A DNA stretch of 39,036 bases from an uncultured Colwellia sp. (GTDB taxonomy: Bacteria; Pseudomonadota; Gammaproteobacteria; Enterobacterales; Alteromonadaceae), in assembly GCA_913049915.1 (NCBI GenBank), contig CAJWZC010000031.1, forward strand, positions 1 through 39,036, written 5' to 3'. Of this stretch, positions 1-9,608 are shown in pieces. Numbering within the stretch: the first letter of the stretch is position 1; the number at the start of each line of letters is the position of its first letter. The position numbers were made by a program, and so were the translations under genes. The notes below the pieces were generated by a model. That model did not search any database and was not told the DNA's origin. It saw only the letters and a program-made list of their open reading frames with translations.

Positions 1-1680
1 TTGCTGTTCTTCTTGCTGTTTCTTAAGCGCTTCTAGTTTTGCTAGATTATCTTTGGCATCTTCTAAGTTAGGATCTTTTTCCAGTGCTTTTTTATAGGCT
101 TCAATTGCTTCATCAACTTTTTGTAGCTGCGCTAGTGAATTGCCCTGGTTATAGAATGCTTGAGCGCTATCACCTTTTTGAAAGGCTTGTAATGCTTGCT
201 CATAATCACCGGCTTTATAGTGGGCACTACCTTGCCATTGACTGTCATCAAATTGCTTAGCGGCTTGTTGATAGTCTTTTTGTTGGTAGTGCTGCTGTGC
301 TTGTTGATCTGACGTTTGCCATAAATCTTGCCAAAGTTGACTAGCGCCACTAACGTTAGGTTCATTAATAGGCTTGCCGTTAGACTCGCTTGTCGATTGA
401 GTAGCTTCAGTATTCGCGGCCAGTGCAGCAGACGGCGCAGAGTTTTGTGAATTGTTAGACTCAGTGGCATAGCTGTTAGGACTGAACGTGGTGAAACTAA
501 ATAACAAGGTCAGCGGCATAAGCCAGCTTATTACCAATATACTGGTCCCGCGTCGAAAATAACTTAACAGTAGTGGCAGTATGATAAGTAATAACCAAGG
601 ACCTTGCTCTTGATACTGATCACCTTGTATCGCTTGTTTACTCTTAGCTTCATTTGAATTATTTGATGTCTGCGAGTTTAGGCTGTCATCAAGGTTAACG
701 CTTAAGTGAGCCGTCAGCGCTTTAATATCAGCGTCATCATTTGTCATGGTTTGATAAACGCCGCGACCACGTTGAGCAATGGCTGATAATCTACTTTCAG
801 GTAATTTAGGAATGACGATAGCTCCTCTATTGTCCTTTAGTAATTTGCCGCTACTAAGCTTTATTGGCGCGCCAGTTTTACTACCAACACCTAAAATATT
901 CACTTTATGGTTATTATCGTTTGCCCAATCATAGACATCTGACATTTCTTCATTATCAATATCATCAGTAAACCAATAGATGTCACCACTGATATGGCCA
1001 GAATTTTTTAATGTTTGATCCGCTAATATTAATGCTGCTAACGCATTTGCCCCAGGAATCGGCATAATATCAGGTGACAATGAAGGTAGTAGTAGTTCTA
1101 TATTTTTAATATCTTGCGTTAACGGACTAATAATAAATGCATCACCAGCATAGGCAATTAAACCCACATCACCCTCGTTTATTTTTTTAAGTAAATCAAT
1201 AGCTTTATAACGTGCACGGGTTAATCGATTAGGCTTTACATCCGTTGCATACATGGAATAGGACATATCCATGATAAGCACAGCACCACGCTCTAGTTGA
1301 TAAACTGGCTGTGGTAATTTTTGCCAAGCAGGTCCTGCGAGAGCAAAAATTATACAACAACCCATAATGGTTGGTTTTAACCAATAACGTGTTTGTGATG
1401 ATACTTTTGTTGAATGAGTTGTTTTACCTGATTGATTATGCGAATTTTCCAACAAAGCGTTAGCTAAGTGACTAGGTAAAAAATGCTGCCAAGGTGATTG
1501 GTAATAACGAATTCTTTTCAATAAAAATAATACTAAAAATAACGCGAAAAAGGCTAATAACCACCAAGGACGAATAAAATGAAAGTTATTGACTATAGCA
1601 TCGAAGTTTAGACCTTCAAGGGTGAAGTCGCTAACTGCCTGGGTGAAGTCAGTGAATATATTTGTCTGTTGAGCTGACAT
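1..1680 (-). CDS. BatB-like VWA protein with TPR repeats (C-terminus cut by window edge)
   Basis: The frame is open for 560 codons from an ATG at 1680 to the left edge, so the C-terminus is missing. Hydrophobic segments lie near residues 40-55 and 103-118 and again near 360-395. Between them is a von Willebrand factor A domain with an intact MIDAS motif, D138-M-S-Y-S142. After the last membrane segments comes a Ser/Asn-rich linker and then TPR-like repeats (about residues 440-540) ending in Gln/Glu-rich sequence. VWA followed by TPRs is the usual BatB/BatC fusion of proteobacterial MoxR/Bat operons, which are thought to act in envelope stress or in assembly of metal-dependent complexes. The exact role is not proven. 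It starts one base after the stop of the upstream VWA gene, so it is translated as part of that operon. The purine-rich GGGGGGAAAA just upstream is the likely ribosome site. Confidence 0.9.
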   Translation of the reverse strand, partial: MSAQQTNIFTDFTQAVSDFTLEGLNFDAIVNNFHFIRPWWLLAFFALFLVLFLLKRIRYYQSPWQHFLPSHLANALLENSHNQSGKTTHSTKVSSQTRYWLKPTIMGCCIIFALAGPAWQKLPQPVYQLERGAVLIMDMSYSMYATDVKPNRLTRARYKAIDLLKKINEGDVGLIAYAGDAFIISPLTQDIKNIELLLPSLSPDIMPIPGANALAALILADQTLKNSGHISGDIYWFTDDIDNEEMSDVYDWANDNNHKVNILGVGSKTGAPIKLSSGKLLKDNRGAIVIPKLPESRLSAIAQRGRGVYQTMTNDDADIKALTAHLSVNLDDSLNSQTSNNSNEAKSKQAIQGDQYQEQGPWLLLIILPLLLSYFRRGTSILVISWLMPLTLLFSFTTFSPNSYATESNNSQNSAPSAALAANTEATQSTSESNGKPINEPNVSGASQLWQDLWQTSDQQAQQHYQQKDYQQAAKQFDDSQWQGSAHYKAGDYEQALQAFQKGDSAQAFYNQGNSLAQLQKVDEAIEAYKKALEKDPNLEDAKDNLAKLEALKKQQEEQQ

Positions 1681-1681
1681 A

Positions 1682-2725
1682 TTATTTTCCCCCCATAGCG
1701 TGAGCATTATTCTTATTCATGTTTCTCTTTGTGCTTTTAGCGGGTAATAAAAAACTGAAATGTAAACTTAGTAAATAAACAAAACACAGCAGGGCAGCAA
1801 AAGCCAGTGGCCAATAATATAAAGCGCTAAGTGGACGCATTTGTTGTTGCTCTTGCTCGATAGGCTCAAGTTTGTCTAATAAGCTATATATTTCACCCAT
1901 ACTTTGACTATCACGGGCGCGAAAATATTGGCCACCTGTTTTTTTTGCAATATTCGTTAAACTTTGTTCGTCTAAATCACTTGAAGGATTAACACGTTGT
2001 GTGCCCCAAAGTGAGCGTTGCAACATGACATCGGCGCCAATACCTATCGTGTAAATCGTAATACCTTTTGCAACCGCTAATTCTAATGCTTGCTCAGGGG
2101 TAATCTTGCCAGCGGTGTTTTGACCATCAGTCAATAATAATAAGACTTTGTTAGATTCTTTTTTTGCATCAAAACGTTTTACTGCTAGCGCGATAGCATC
2201 ACCAATAGCTGTTTTTCTACCGACGAGGTTGAGCTCACTTTCATCTAACATTTGTTTTACTGTTTTTCTGTCAAAGGTCATCGGTGTTTGCATATAAGCG
2301 TCATCAGCAAATAAGATTAAACCAAGGCGATCACTTACGCGGCGCTCGATGAAATCACCGAGAACAACTTTCAGCATCTGTAAACGGTTTACATTACGAC
2401 CATTAAGGCTCATATCTTCAATTTCCATACTGCCAGAAAGATCGACGGCAATCATCATTTCACGACCTTCACTTGGTATATCAATTGCTTCACCAAGCCA
2501 TTGTGGCCTACTAATAGCCATTATTAGTAAAAGCCAACAAAGTGATAAAACAATTAGTGGTGCTTTACGTTTTTGTTGATCGCTAACCGAATTACTCGAT
2601 ATATTAATAACTACAGGCATGATAAGTGCGCTTTGTTGGCTAGTACTTTTTTTAGCAGGGAGAAAATAGATAATCAACGGTAGCGGTAATAAGGCAATCA
2701 ACCAGGGCCAAGCAAAACTTATCAT
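1682..2725 (-). CDS. BatA-like VWA-domain membrane protein
   Basis: This 347-residue protein has a hydrophobic N-terminal segment (about residues 5-23), a second near 57-72, a VWA domain, and a C-terminal membrane segment (about 305-327) followed by a basic tail. The MIDAS motif D95-L-S97-G-S99 is intact, and the later LLTDGQN supplies the usual distal Asp. Length and topology fit BatA of the aerotolerance operon family: membrane-anchored, with the VWA domain beside the membrane. Its ATG overlaps the stop of the DUF4381 gene by four bases (ATGA), and the next VWA gene follows after one base, so the two VWA proteins are made together and may form a complex. Family and topology are clear; substrate and partner are inferred. 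Confidence 0.92.
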   Translation of the reverse strand: MISFAWPWLIALLPLPLIIYFLPAKKSTSQQSALIMPVVINISSNSVSDQQKRKAPLIVLSLCWLLLIMAISRPQWLGEAIDIPSEGREMMIAVDLSGSMEIEDMSLNGRNVNRLQMLKVVLGDFIERRVSDRLGLILFADDAYMQTPMTFDRKTVKQMLDESELNLVGRKTAIGDAIALAVKRFDAKKESNKVLLLLTDGQNTAGKITPEQALELAVAKGITIYTIGIGADVMLQRSLWGTQRVNPSSDLDEQSLTNIAKKTGGQYFRARDSQSMGEIYSLLDKLEPIEQEQQQMRPLSALYYWPLAFAALLCFVYLLSLHFSFLLPAKSTKRNMNKNNAHAMGGK

Positions 2726-3345
2726 GCGCTTAACTCCTTTTCTTGTTGTTTTTCTCGTTGTGGTGTAATCAATTTATTAGCACTTAATGATTGATTAATA
2801 GGTAAAGGTTCATCAATAATAAGCGGTTTTATAATAGGAAGTGCATGGGTTAGCCAAAGTTTAGTAGCTTGCAAGCAATCACTATCAATCTCACTTATTA
2901 CTGCTGATTCTACTCTAATTTGTGAAGCTTGGTATTGTGCTATAAAAGCAGCGTTACTTAACTTAATAAAGCTCGCTTGATGTTTTTCAGGTAATTGCTT
3001 CATTAAAATGTCTTGAAAATTATCGCCATATAATTTGGCTAATTGTTGACGATTAACGTACTGCATTGCCGCCCATTTTAATAAAGTTAGGCATTCTTTA
3101 GCACCCATGGATGGATTATTCTTGAGTATGCTTAATGCCTGCTGTTTACTGGCATTTAAACGTTTACTTTTTTTGAATTTCTTATAAGACCATACTGCGC
3201 TAATAACAATAACTACTAACAATAGCCACCAACCCGGTGCGATAGGGTAATTACTTACTTGCTCGGGTAGATGAATATCATGCAATTGTACTGCTTGATC
3301 TAAAGAAGGTTGACCAGGCGAGGTCGGAGAGTTTGTCATAGCCAT
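2722..3345 (-). CDS. DUF4381 family single-pass membrane protein
   Basis: The 207-residue product has a proline-containing N-terminal region, one strong membrane segment (about residues 38-54, rich in W, L, V and I) and then a basic, helical cytoplasmic domain. This is the layout of DUF4381 proteins, which almost always sit between the DUF58 and BatA genes of MoxR/VWA operons. The start overlaps the upstream stop by one base (TAATG) and its own stop overlaps the next ATG by four, both signs of translational coupling. The C-terminal 35 residues, with repeated PLI/PLP-type turns, are weakly structured. Biochemical function is unknown in the family; a scaffold role for the VWA proteins is only a guess. 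Confidence 0.85.
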   Translation of the reverse strand: MAMTNSPTSPGQPSLDQAVQLHDIHLPEQVSNYPIAPGWWLLLVVIVISAVWSYKKFKKSKRLNASKQQALSILKNNPSMGAKECLTLLKWAAMQYVNRQQLAKLYGDNFQDILMKQLPEKHQASFIKLSNAAFIAQYQASQIRVESAVISEIDSDCLQATKLWLTHALPIIKPLIIDEPLPINQSLSANKLITPQREKQQEKELSA

Positions 3346-4430
3346 TATAAAGAGGCTCCACTATATTTTAATTGCTGCTCAAGGGTATCGCCAGCACTAA
3401 AGTGAATGACGCGAGCACCTGCTGACTGCAACAGTAACTGCATCTTTTCACCTTGTTCAAAAGCTTGTTGTTGATACTTAACTGCAGTATTTTTATCGCC
3501 TAATGTTAACTGTTGACGACGCTGTCCATCGGTAATGGTTACCGCTAACTTTAGCGTGCTGTCAGGCAACTTTTGCTCTAGGGGATCACTAACTAGACAA
3601 ATGACTAATTCACAATGTTTGCTAATTTGGCTCAGGTGTCTTAAAGCATGTACACAGTTTTTTTGATCGCGAAGTGCATGACCATCGGAGATCAAATAAA
3701 CAAGCGTTCCTGGCTTGGCAAGATGTCGTAATCGTGCACAATGTTGTTCAAAATGAGATAGACCGAAAGAATGAGATTTTTGCTCTGAGGTAAGGTCGTC
3801 GTTTAACGCTTGCTCATCATTTAAGGCAGCGTTATTTGCTTCAACGCTATTTTGTTTTTTTTGATTATTTAACGTGGTTAACGCATGTAAGTAATGCAAC
3901 ACACCGGCTTTACGACTACGTGGTTTTAATTCTATATGCTGTTCGTCACAAAACACTAAACCACCGATACGATCACCGCGACTTTTTGCATGCCAAGCAA
4001 TAAGCGCCGCTAAATGGGAAGCTTGCACTGATTTAAAAAGAAGTTTACTGCCAAAATGCATATTTTGGCTCAAATCAGTGGCAATCAATACCGGTCTTTC
4101 TATTTCTTCTCTAAAAAGTTTAGTGTGGGTTTTGCCAGTACGAGCAGTGACACGCCAGTCAATAGCACGAACATCATCACCGGTTTGGTAATGACGAACT
4201 TCATCAAACTCCATGCCACGGCCTTTACTACGGGATAAATAATTACCCGATTGTTTGCCACGAATATTCTTTTTACCCGCTAAGTCAATCAAACGGCTTT
4301 TACTTTGGTACTGTAATAGTTCCTGCATCGATAAATCTATGCCATTACTATATAAGCCCGTGAGTAAGGATTGCGCTACCTCATTGTTCAAACTTTTTGA
4401 AGACGATGTTTTTTGACGATTAAACCACAT
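3345..4430 (-). CDS. DUF58 domain protein of MoxR operon
   Basis: This 361-residue protein carries the DUF58 signature near residues 75-110 (EVRHYQTGDDVRAIDWRVTA). A degenerate VWA-like core follows: the expected MIDAS position reads DLSQN rather than DxSxS. No confident membrane segment is seen, although many DUF58 proteins are longer and membrane-anchored, so this is the short soluble type. A polar insertion near residues 195-220 separates the two halves. DUF58 proteins lie next to MoxR ATPases and are thought to be their partners or substrates. Here the gene lies 117 bases downstream of the MoxR gene and overlaps the DUF4381 start by one base. Confidence 0.9.
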   Translation of the reverse strand: MWFNRQKTSSSKSLNNEVAQSLLTGLYSNGIDLSMQELLQYQSKSRLIDLAGKKNIRGKQSGNYLSRSKGRGMEFDEVRHYQTGDDVRAIDWRVTARTGKTHTKLFREEIERPVLIATDLSQNMHFGSKLLFKSVQASHLAALIAWHAKSRGDRIGGLVFCDEQHIELKPRSRKAGVLHYLHALTTLNNQKKQNSVEANNAALNDEQALNDDLTSEQKSHSFGLSHFEQHCARLRHLAKPGTLVYLISDGHALRDQKNCVHALRHLSQISKHCELVICLVSDPLEQKLPDSTLKLAVTITDGQRRQQLTLGDKNTAVKYQQQAFEQGEKMQLLLQSAGARVIHFSAGDTLEQQLKYSGASL

Positions 4431-4547
4431 AAAGTAACTCTACTTGCTCATTTTATATTTTAAAGTGCAGCGATGGAAAGTAATTAGCGTTACAACAACT
4501 AGGTTATAACGGCTAAACACTATCAGTTAATTGTTAATAATCAAAAA

Positions 4548-5537
4548 TTAAGCAACAGCAACTAGGGTTAAAATATGATCAAGTACTTGATTCGAGGTAA
4601 TACCTTCTGCTTCAGCTTGATAGCTGAGTAAAATTCTATGTCTAAGGGCATTGTGGAAAACGGCTTGAATATCTGCAGGGCTAACAAAATCACGATTATG
4701 TAACCAAGCACGGGCTCGGGCACAGCGATCTAAAGCAATGGTGGCACGTGGACTAGCACCATAGGCAAGCCAACTTGCTAACTTATCGTCATACTTTTCA
4801 GGTTGACGAGTTGCCATAATCAAATCAACAATATAGTTCTCTATGGAAGGAGCCATATGTATATTCAATACTTGTTCACGCGCAGAAAAAATTTCGCTCT
4901 GACTTAATGCACGTAAGCTATTTTCTTTTTTCTCTGTTGTTTTATCGCCATGATTTGCATTTGATGTTAACGCTTCACCACGGTTTAATTTAAGTATTGC
5001 TAACTCACTTTCCGCGTCAGGGTAGCCTATTTCAATGTGCATCAAAAATCGGTCTAATTGTGCTTCGGGTAGTGGATAAGTTCCTTCTTGTTCAATCGGG
5101 TTTTGCGTTGCCATCACTAAAAACAACTCAGGTAAGTTATAGGTTTTACGACCAACAGTTATTTGTCCTTCGGCCATCGCTTCTAATAAAGCCGACTGAA
5201 CTTTAGCAGGGGCACGGTTAATTTCATCAGCAAGCACTAAGTTTTGAAACAAAGGACCCGGTTGAAAAACAAAGGTGCCATCTTCAGGACGATAAATATC
5301 GGTACCGGTTAGATCTGCGGGTAATAAATCAGGGGTAAACTGTATTCTATGAAAATCAGCTTCTAATCCTTGCGCTAAGGCATTAACCGCACGGGTTTTT
5401 GCTAAACCTGGCGGACCTTCTACAATTAAGTGACCATTAGCTAATAGGGCAATAAGCAAATTCTCAACTAACGCTTCTTGACCAATAATTTGTGAAGATA
5501 AATGTTGTTTTAAGGTAGAAAAATGTTCAATTGCCAT
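4548..5537 (-). CDS. MoxR-family AAA+ ATPase
   Basis: The 329-residue AAA+ protein has Walker A G41-PPGLAKT48, Walker B LVLAD104-E105 and the MoxR-type continuation INRAPAKVQSALLEAMAE. Sensor I is in MATQNPIEQEGTYPLPEAQLDRF, and a C-terminal lid domain contains GASPRA. Length is typical. MoxR ATPases act as chaperones that help assemble or activate metal- or cofactor-dependent protein complexes, usually with the VWA and DUF58 proteins encoded beside them, as here. A linker near residues 185-210 (Asn/Asp/Lys/Glu-rich) is longer than usual. It is the first gene of the leftward operon, so the operon promoter should lie in 5538-5800. No strong ribosome site is visible before its ATG. Confidence 0.92.
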   Translation of the reverse strand: MAIEHFSTLKQHLSSQIIGQEALVENLLIALLANGHLIVEGPPGLAKTRAVNALAQGLEADFHRIQFTPDLLPADLTGTDIYRPEDGTFVFQPGPLFQNLVLADEINRAPAKVQSALLEAMAEGQITVGRKTYNLPELFLVMATQNPIEQEGTYPLPEAQLDRFLMHIEIGYPDAESELAILKLNRGEALTSNANHGDKTTEKKENSLRALSQSEIFSAREQVLNIHMAPSIENYIVDLIMATRQPEKYDDKLASWLAYGASPRATIALDRCARARAWLHNRDFVSPADIQAVFHNALRHRILLSYQAEAEGITSNQVLDHILTLVAVA

Positions 5538-5811
5538 ACGGATAAATTCTTATAATATTGGTCGTTAAAAGATGAAACTTAGTGATAACGTAATCTTACA
5601 CTTATGTCGCAGTGTTTTTTTATCTAGCCGTTATACTAAGGGAAAGTTAATATGGTATTTTATATAAGGTTTTTATAAAAGAAAACAAGTGATAGGTAAC
5701 AAAATTTAACGAATATCTATATCAGTAAGGCGTGGAAAGTTGATATTTGCCTTTTTTGATCTCAGGTAATGATTGAATTTTTTCAAAAGTTAGTTAGAAT
5801 CAAGATAGTTT
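5538..5811. other. Intergenic region between moxR and fadI
   Basis: This AT-rich spacer separates two divergent operons and must hold the leftward moxR promoter. No gene-like open frame was seen. The fadI control site lies at its right end and is listed separately. Confidence 0.6.
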
Positions 5812-5830
5812 CAAGAGGTCAGACCTCTTG
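5812..5830. promoter_or_regulatory. Perfect palindrome, probable FadR-type operator of fadIJ
   Basis: CAAGAGGTC-A-GACCTCTTG is a perfect 9+1+9 inverted repeat, 47 bases before the fadI ATG. The core GGTCAGACC is shared with the Escherichia coli FadR operator type (TGGTCNGACCA); the flanks differ. It abuts or overlaps a plausible but weak promoter (TTGGTT at 5828, then TATAGA at 5850). A repressor bound here would block transcription and be released by acyl-CoA. Palindrome and position are seen; the identity of the regulator is inferred from the core and the target genes. Confidence 0.65.
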
Positions 5831-5877
5831 GTTTTGAATATATTTGAATTATAGATACTGAGTGAGTGGAGTAATAA

Positions 5878-7185
5878 ATGACAATAAAAAGACTAACAAC
5901 TTCTACGGGTGAGCGCATAGCAATTGTTGCAGGCTTGCGTACTCCGTTTGCTAAACAAGCAACGGCTTTTCATGGCATACCAGCAGTTGATTTGGGCAAA
6001 ATCGTTGTTAACGAATTATTGCAAAAACACGACATTGACCCAGGAATAATTGATCAGCTTGTTTTTGGTCAAGTAGTGCAAATGCCGGAAGCGCCAAACA
6101 TTGCTCGTGAAATCGTTTTAGGTACCGGCATGAATGTTAATACTGATGCTTACAGTGTTTCTCGCGCCTGTGCGACGAGTTTCCAATCAACGGTCAATGT
6201 TGCTGAATCTATTATGGCTGGTCACGTTGATGTCGGTATTGCTGGTGGTGCTGATTCATCATCAGTCGCACCAATAGGCGTTTCTAAACATCTTGCTCGT
6301 ACGTTAGTTGATTTGACCAAGGCAAGAACCTTTGGGCAAAAGCTTTCATTACTTAGCCGTCTTGGTTTAAAAGATTTATTACCCGTTTCACCAGCAGTAG
6401 CAGAATACTCTACCGGAATTTCTATGGGACAAACGGCAGAGCAAATGGCGAAGACTTATCAAATATCTCGTCAAGATCAAGATGCTTTAGCACATAGGTC
6501 ACACACGTTAGCGACACAGAGCTGGCAAGAAGGTAAATTAGCCGCTGAAGTCATGGCGGTACATGCAGAACCTTATAAAAGATTTATTGATAAAGATAAC
6601 TGTATTCGAGAAAACTCAGTGTTAGAAAGTTATGCTAAATTAAAGCCCGTCTTTGATCGCAAACATGGCACAGTGACCGCAGCAACAAGTACACCATTAA
6701 CCGATGGTGGCGCGGCTATTTTATTAATGCGTGAAGGGCGAGCGAAAGAATTAGGTTATAAACCATTAGGTTACATTCGTAGTTTTGGTTTTTCCGCTAT
6801 TGATGTTTGGCAAGATATGCTGATGGGCCCAAGTTATGCGACGCCAATTGCTTTGCGACGAGCGGGTATGAACTTAGCAGACTTAGATTTAATTGAAATG
6901 CATGAAGCATTCGCTGCGCAAGCATTAGCTAATATGAAAATGTTTGCGAGTAGAAAATTTGCTCAAGAACACCTTGGTCGTGATCAAGCAATTGGTGATA
7001 TTGATATGGATAAGTTTAATGTTATGGGTGGCTCGCTAGCTTATGGGCATCCTTTTGCGGCAACTGGCGCTAGACTTATTACCCAAACCCTTAATGAATT
7101 AAATCGTCGTGGCGGTGGTGTTGGTTTAACTACGGCTTGTGCTGCAGGTGGTTTAGGCGCAGCAATGATTGTGGAGACAGATTAA
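5878..7185 (+). CDS. fadI: 3-ketoacyl-CoA thiolase FadI
   Basis: This is the thiolase of the FadI/FadJ beta-oxidation complex. It cleaves 3-ketoacyl-CoA with CoA to give acetyl-CoA and a shortened acyl-CoA. The 435-residue length equals that of E. coli FadI (about 436). The nucleophilic cysteine is in SRAC98ATSF, HEAFAAQ and [10 protein letters not shown] supply the conserved histidines, and CAAGGLGAA near the C-terminus holds the second catalytic cysteine. The start is preceded by GGAG at a normal distance. It is the first gene of an operon with fadJ, whose ATG shares the last base of the fadI stop (TAATG), giving the tight coupling expected of two subunits of one complex. Transcription is probably controlled by the palindrome at 5812-5830. 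Confidence 0.95.
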   Translation: MTIKRLTTSTGERIAIVAGLRTPFAKQATAFHGIPAVDLGKIVVNELLQKHDIDPGIIDQLVFGQVVQMPEAPNIAREIVLGTGMNVNTDAYSVSRACATSFQSTVNVAESIMAGHVDVGIAGGADSSSVAPIGVSKHLARTLVDLTKARTFGQKLSLLSRLGLKDLLPVSPAVAEYSTGISMGQTAEQMAKTYQISRQDQDALAHRSHTLATQSWQEGKLAAEVMAVHAEPYKRFIDKDNCIRENSVLESYAKLKPVFDRKHGTVTAATSTPLTDGGAAILLMREGRAKELGYKPLGYIRSFGFSAIDVWQDMLMGPSYATPIALRRAGMNLADLDLIEMHEAFAAQALANMKMFASRKFAQEHLGRDQAIGDIDMDKFNVMGGSLAYGHPFAATGARLITQTLNELNRRGGGVGLTTACAAGGLGAAMIVETD

Positions 7186-9539
7186 TGACTGAAAAAATAA
7201 ATTCAAATAATAGCGCGGAAAATACCGAAGTAAGTACAGACGCAAACACTGAAGTAACTAACGAAGCAATGAACACCGCTGAGCAGCTAGCGGTGAATAC
7301 TAAAAGTAGCGTTGTTATTGAAGCACTACATGATAAAGTGATTGATGAAGCTACTTCTGTTGAATCAACCGACAGTGCCTTTACTTTAGTTCGACATGAT
7401 AATGGTATCGCTCATTTAGTGATTGATGTTGTTGGTGAAAATGTTAATACGCTTAAAGCAGAGTTTTCTGAGCAAATCAATGTGGTATTAGCTGAAATTA
7501 AAGCTGATAAATCAATTAATGGCATTGTATTATGTAGCGGTAAGAAAAACTCTTTTGTTGCTGGCGCTGACATCAATATGCTTGATGCGTGTCAAAGCCG
7601 TGAAGAAGTTGTTGCCTTATCTCGTCAAGGACAACGAATATTTTCGCTGTTGGAGCAATTACCTATCCCTATTGTTGCTGCTATTGATGGTACCTGTTTA
7701 GGTGGCGGTTTAGAGCTTGCTATGGCATGTCATGCTAGGGTTTGTAGCGATAACCCTAAAACAGCATTGGGTTTACCTGAAGTACAGTTAGGCTTATTGC
7801 CCGGTAGTGGTGGTACGCAACGCTTACCTAAGTTAGTTGGCTTACAAAAAGCGTTAGACATGATGCTTACGGGTAAACAATTACGTGCTAAACAAGCTCT
7901 GAAGTCAGGCTTAGTTGATGATGTTGTGCCAAACAGTGTTTTGCTTAACGTAGCAGAGCAATTAGCGATATCGTTGCAAAAACGCGGTAAAAAGTCTGTT
8001 GGGCGCAAGCAAGGCTTGATGGATAAGTTGTTAGAAAATAATGCGGTTGGTCGAAATATTGTTTATCAACAAGCGCAAAAGACTGTATTAGCAAAAACTC
8101 AGGGTAATTATCCAGCACCCGCTAAAATTATTGATTGTATTCGTACGGGTATCGAGTTTTCCTCGGAAAATGGCTATAAGTTAGAAGCTGAGCATTTTGC
8201 TGATTTAGTTATGAGTGATGAGTCTGCGCAGTTACGCCAGCTATTCTTTGCTACCACAGCAATGAAAAAAGAGCAGGGTGTTGCTGATGTTATGCCAGAA
8301 AAAATAGCAAAAGTAGGCGTTTTAGGTGGCGGCTTAATGGGTGGTGGCATTGCTTTTGTTACTGCTACTAAAGCCAATGTTCCCGTAAGAGTTAAAGATA
8401 TTAGCCACAAGGGTATTAGCCAAGCATTAAAATATAGTTATCAAATACTGAATAAAAAAGTTAAACGTCGATTTTTACTTAACAGTGAAATGCAAAAAAA
8501 GTTAGCAATGATCACTGGTAGTGTTGAATACACAGGCTTTAAAGCCCTTGATATTGTTGTTGAAGCCGTTTTTGAAGATTTAACCTTGAAACAAAAAATG
8601 GTGGCTGAAGTTGAAGCCTACGGTAATGATAAAACTATTTTTGCCAGTAATACCTCTAGTTTACCCATTGGTAACATTGCTGCTAAGGCGAAACGACCTG
8701 AAAATGTTATTGGACTACATTACTTTTCACCGGTTGATAAAATGCCGTTAGTAGAAATAATTCCCCATGACACAACCTCAGACCAAACGATTTCAAATAC
8801 GGTAGCTTTTGCTAAGAAACAAGGTAAAACACCTATTGTTGTTAAAGACAAAGCGGGTTTTTATGTCAATCGTATCTTAGCGCCTTATATGAATGAAGCG
8901 GCTATTTTACTGCTTGATGGTGAGCCCATTGATGAAATTGATAAAGCGCTGGTCAAATTTGGTTTCCCTGTTGGCCCTATGCAATTGCTTGATGAAGTAG
9001 GTATTGATGTAGGTGCTAAAATTGGTCCAATCTTACAAGCTGATTTAGGTGATCGTTTTTCTCCTCCACCAGCGTTTGATAAGTTACTTGCTGATGGTCG
9101 TTTAGGTAAAAAAGTACGTAAAGGTTTTTATCAATATCAAAAGAATAGCTTCGCTAAAACCATACAAAATACTCTTAAAGGGATTAAGTCTGGACAAAAA
9201 CAAATAGATGAGACTATCTATGACTTATTAAGTATTAAGCCTATGGGAAGTTTATCAGCAGTAGAAATTAGTAAACGTTGTACATACATGATGCTAAATG
9301 AAGCGGCACGCTGTGTTGATGAAGGCATAGTGCGTAATGCTAGAGACGCTGATATTGGTGCTATCTTCGGTATTGGTTTTCCACCCTTTTTAGGTGGACC
9401 ATTACGCTATATTGATAAAATTGGCGCTAAGTCTGTTGTTGCGCAATTAAGTCAATGGGCAGAGCAACATGGTGAACGTTATACGCCATGCGAAGCCTTG
9501 GTGACTATGGCAGAGAATGATCAAAGCTATTACGCTTAG
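7185..9539 (+). CDS. fadJ: Multifunctional fatty acid oxidation protein FadJ, with N-terminal extension
   Basis: The protein combines an enoyl-CoA hydratase/isomerase domain (from about residue 66; FVAGADINML, GGGLELAMAC, LPEVQLGLLPGSGGTQRL) with a 3-hydroxyacyl-CoA dehydrogenase domain (NAD motif VGVLGGGLMGGG, then LHYFSPVDKMPLVEII) and a C-terminal dehydrogenase helical domain. It does the hydration and oxidation steps before FadI. The start was set at 7185, where TAATG overlaps the fadI stop; the open frame extends 48 bases further into fadI, but that part only mirrors the fadI frame. The 784-residue length exceeds that of E. coli FadJ (about 714), mainly because of roughly 60 N-terminal residues rich in Ser, Thr, Asn, Glu and Ala with no recognisable domain. 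Confidence 0.94.
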   Translation: MTEKINSNNSAENTEVSTDANTEVTNEAMNTAEQLAVNTKSSVVIEALHDKVIDEATSVESTDSAFTLVRHDNGIAHLVIDVVGENVNTLKAEFSEQINVVLAEIKADKSINGIVLCSGKKNSFVAGADINMLDACQSREEVVALSRQGQRIFSLLEQLPIPIVAAIDGTCLGGGLELAMACHARVCSDNPKTALGLPEVQLGLLPGSGGTQRLPKLVGLQKALDMMLTGKQLRAKQALKSGLVDDVVPNSVLLNVAEQLAISLQKRGKKSVGRKQGLMDKLLENNAVGRNIVYQQAQKTVLAKTQGNYPAPAKIIDCIRTGIEFSSENGYKLEAEHFADLVMSDESAQLRQLFFATTAMKKEQGVADVMPEKIAKVGVLGGGLMGGGIAFVTATKANVPVRVKDISHKGISQALKYSYQILNKKVKRRFLLNSEMQKKLAMITGSVEYTGFKALDIVVEAVFEDLTLKQKMVAEVEAYGNDKTIFASNTSSLPIGNIAAKAKRPENVIGLHYFSPVDKMPLVEIIPHDTTSDQTISNTVAFAKKQGKTPIVVKDKAGFYVNRILAPYMNEAAILLLDGEPIDEIDKALVKFGFPVGPMQLLDEVGIDVGAKIGPILQADLGDRFSPPPAFDKLLADGRLGKKVRKGFYQYQKNSFAKTIQNTLKGIKSGQKQIDETIYDLLSIKPMGSLSAVEISKRCTYMMLNEAARCVDEGIVRNARDADIGAIFGIGFPPFLGGPLRYIDKIGAKSVVAQLSQWAEQHGERYTPCEALVTMAENDQSYYA

Positions 9540-9570
9540 CTTTAAGCAATCACGGCGTATAGTTTAACTA

Positions 9571-9594
9571 AAATAAGTAGTTAAATAAGTAGTT
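9571..9594. repeat. 12-bp tandem repeat, two copies
   Basis: AAATAAGTAGTT occurs twice head to tail just after fadJ, followed by a third degenerate partial copy. It is noncoding and precedes the fadIJ terminator. No function is suggested. Confidence 0.6.
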
Positions 9595-9608
9595 AAATTA
9601 GTATTAAG

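Noticed and set aside
132..470. Minus-strand open frame of 112 codons
   Set aside because: It lies inside the BatB-like VWA/TPR gene on the same strand in another frame, and its composition is that of a shifted frame. The true frame has a VWA MIDAS motif and TPR repeats.
7137..7184. Upstream start for FadJ
   Set aside because: The extra 16 codons only overlay the end of fadI in another frame and encode a Cys/Arg-rich stretch unlike FadJ. TAATG at 7183-7187 is the natural start.
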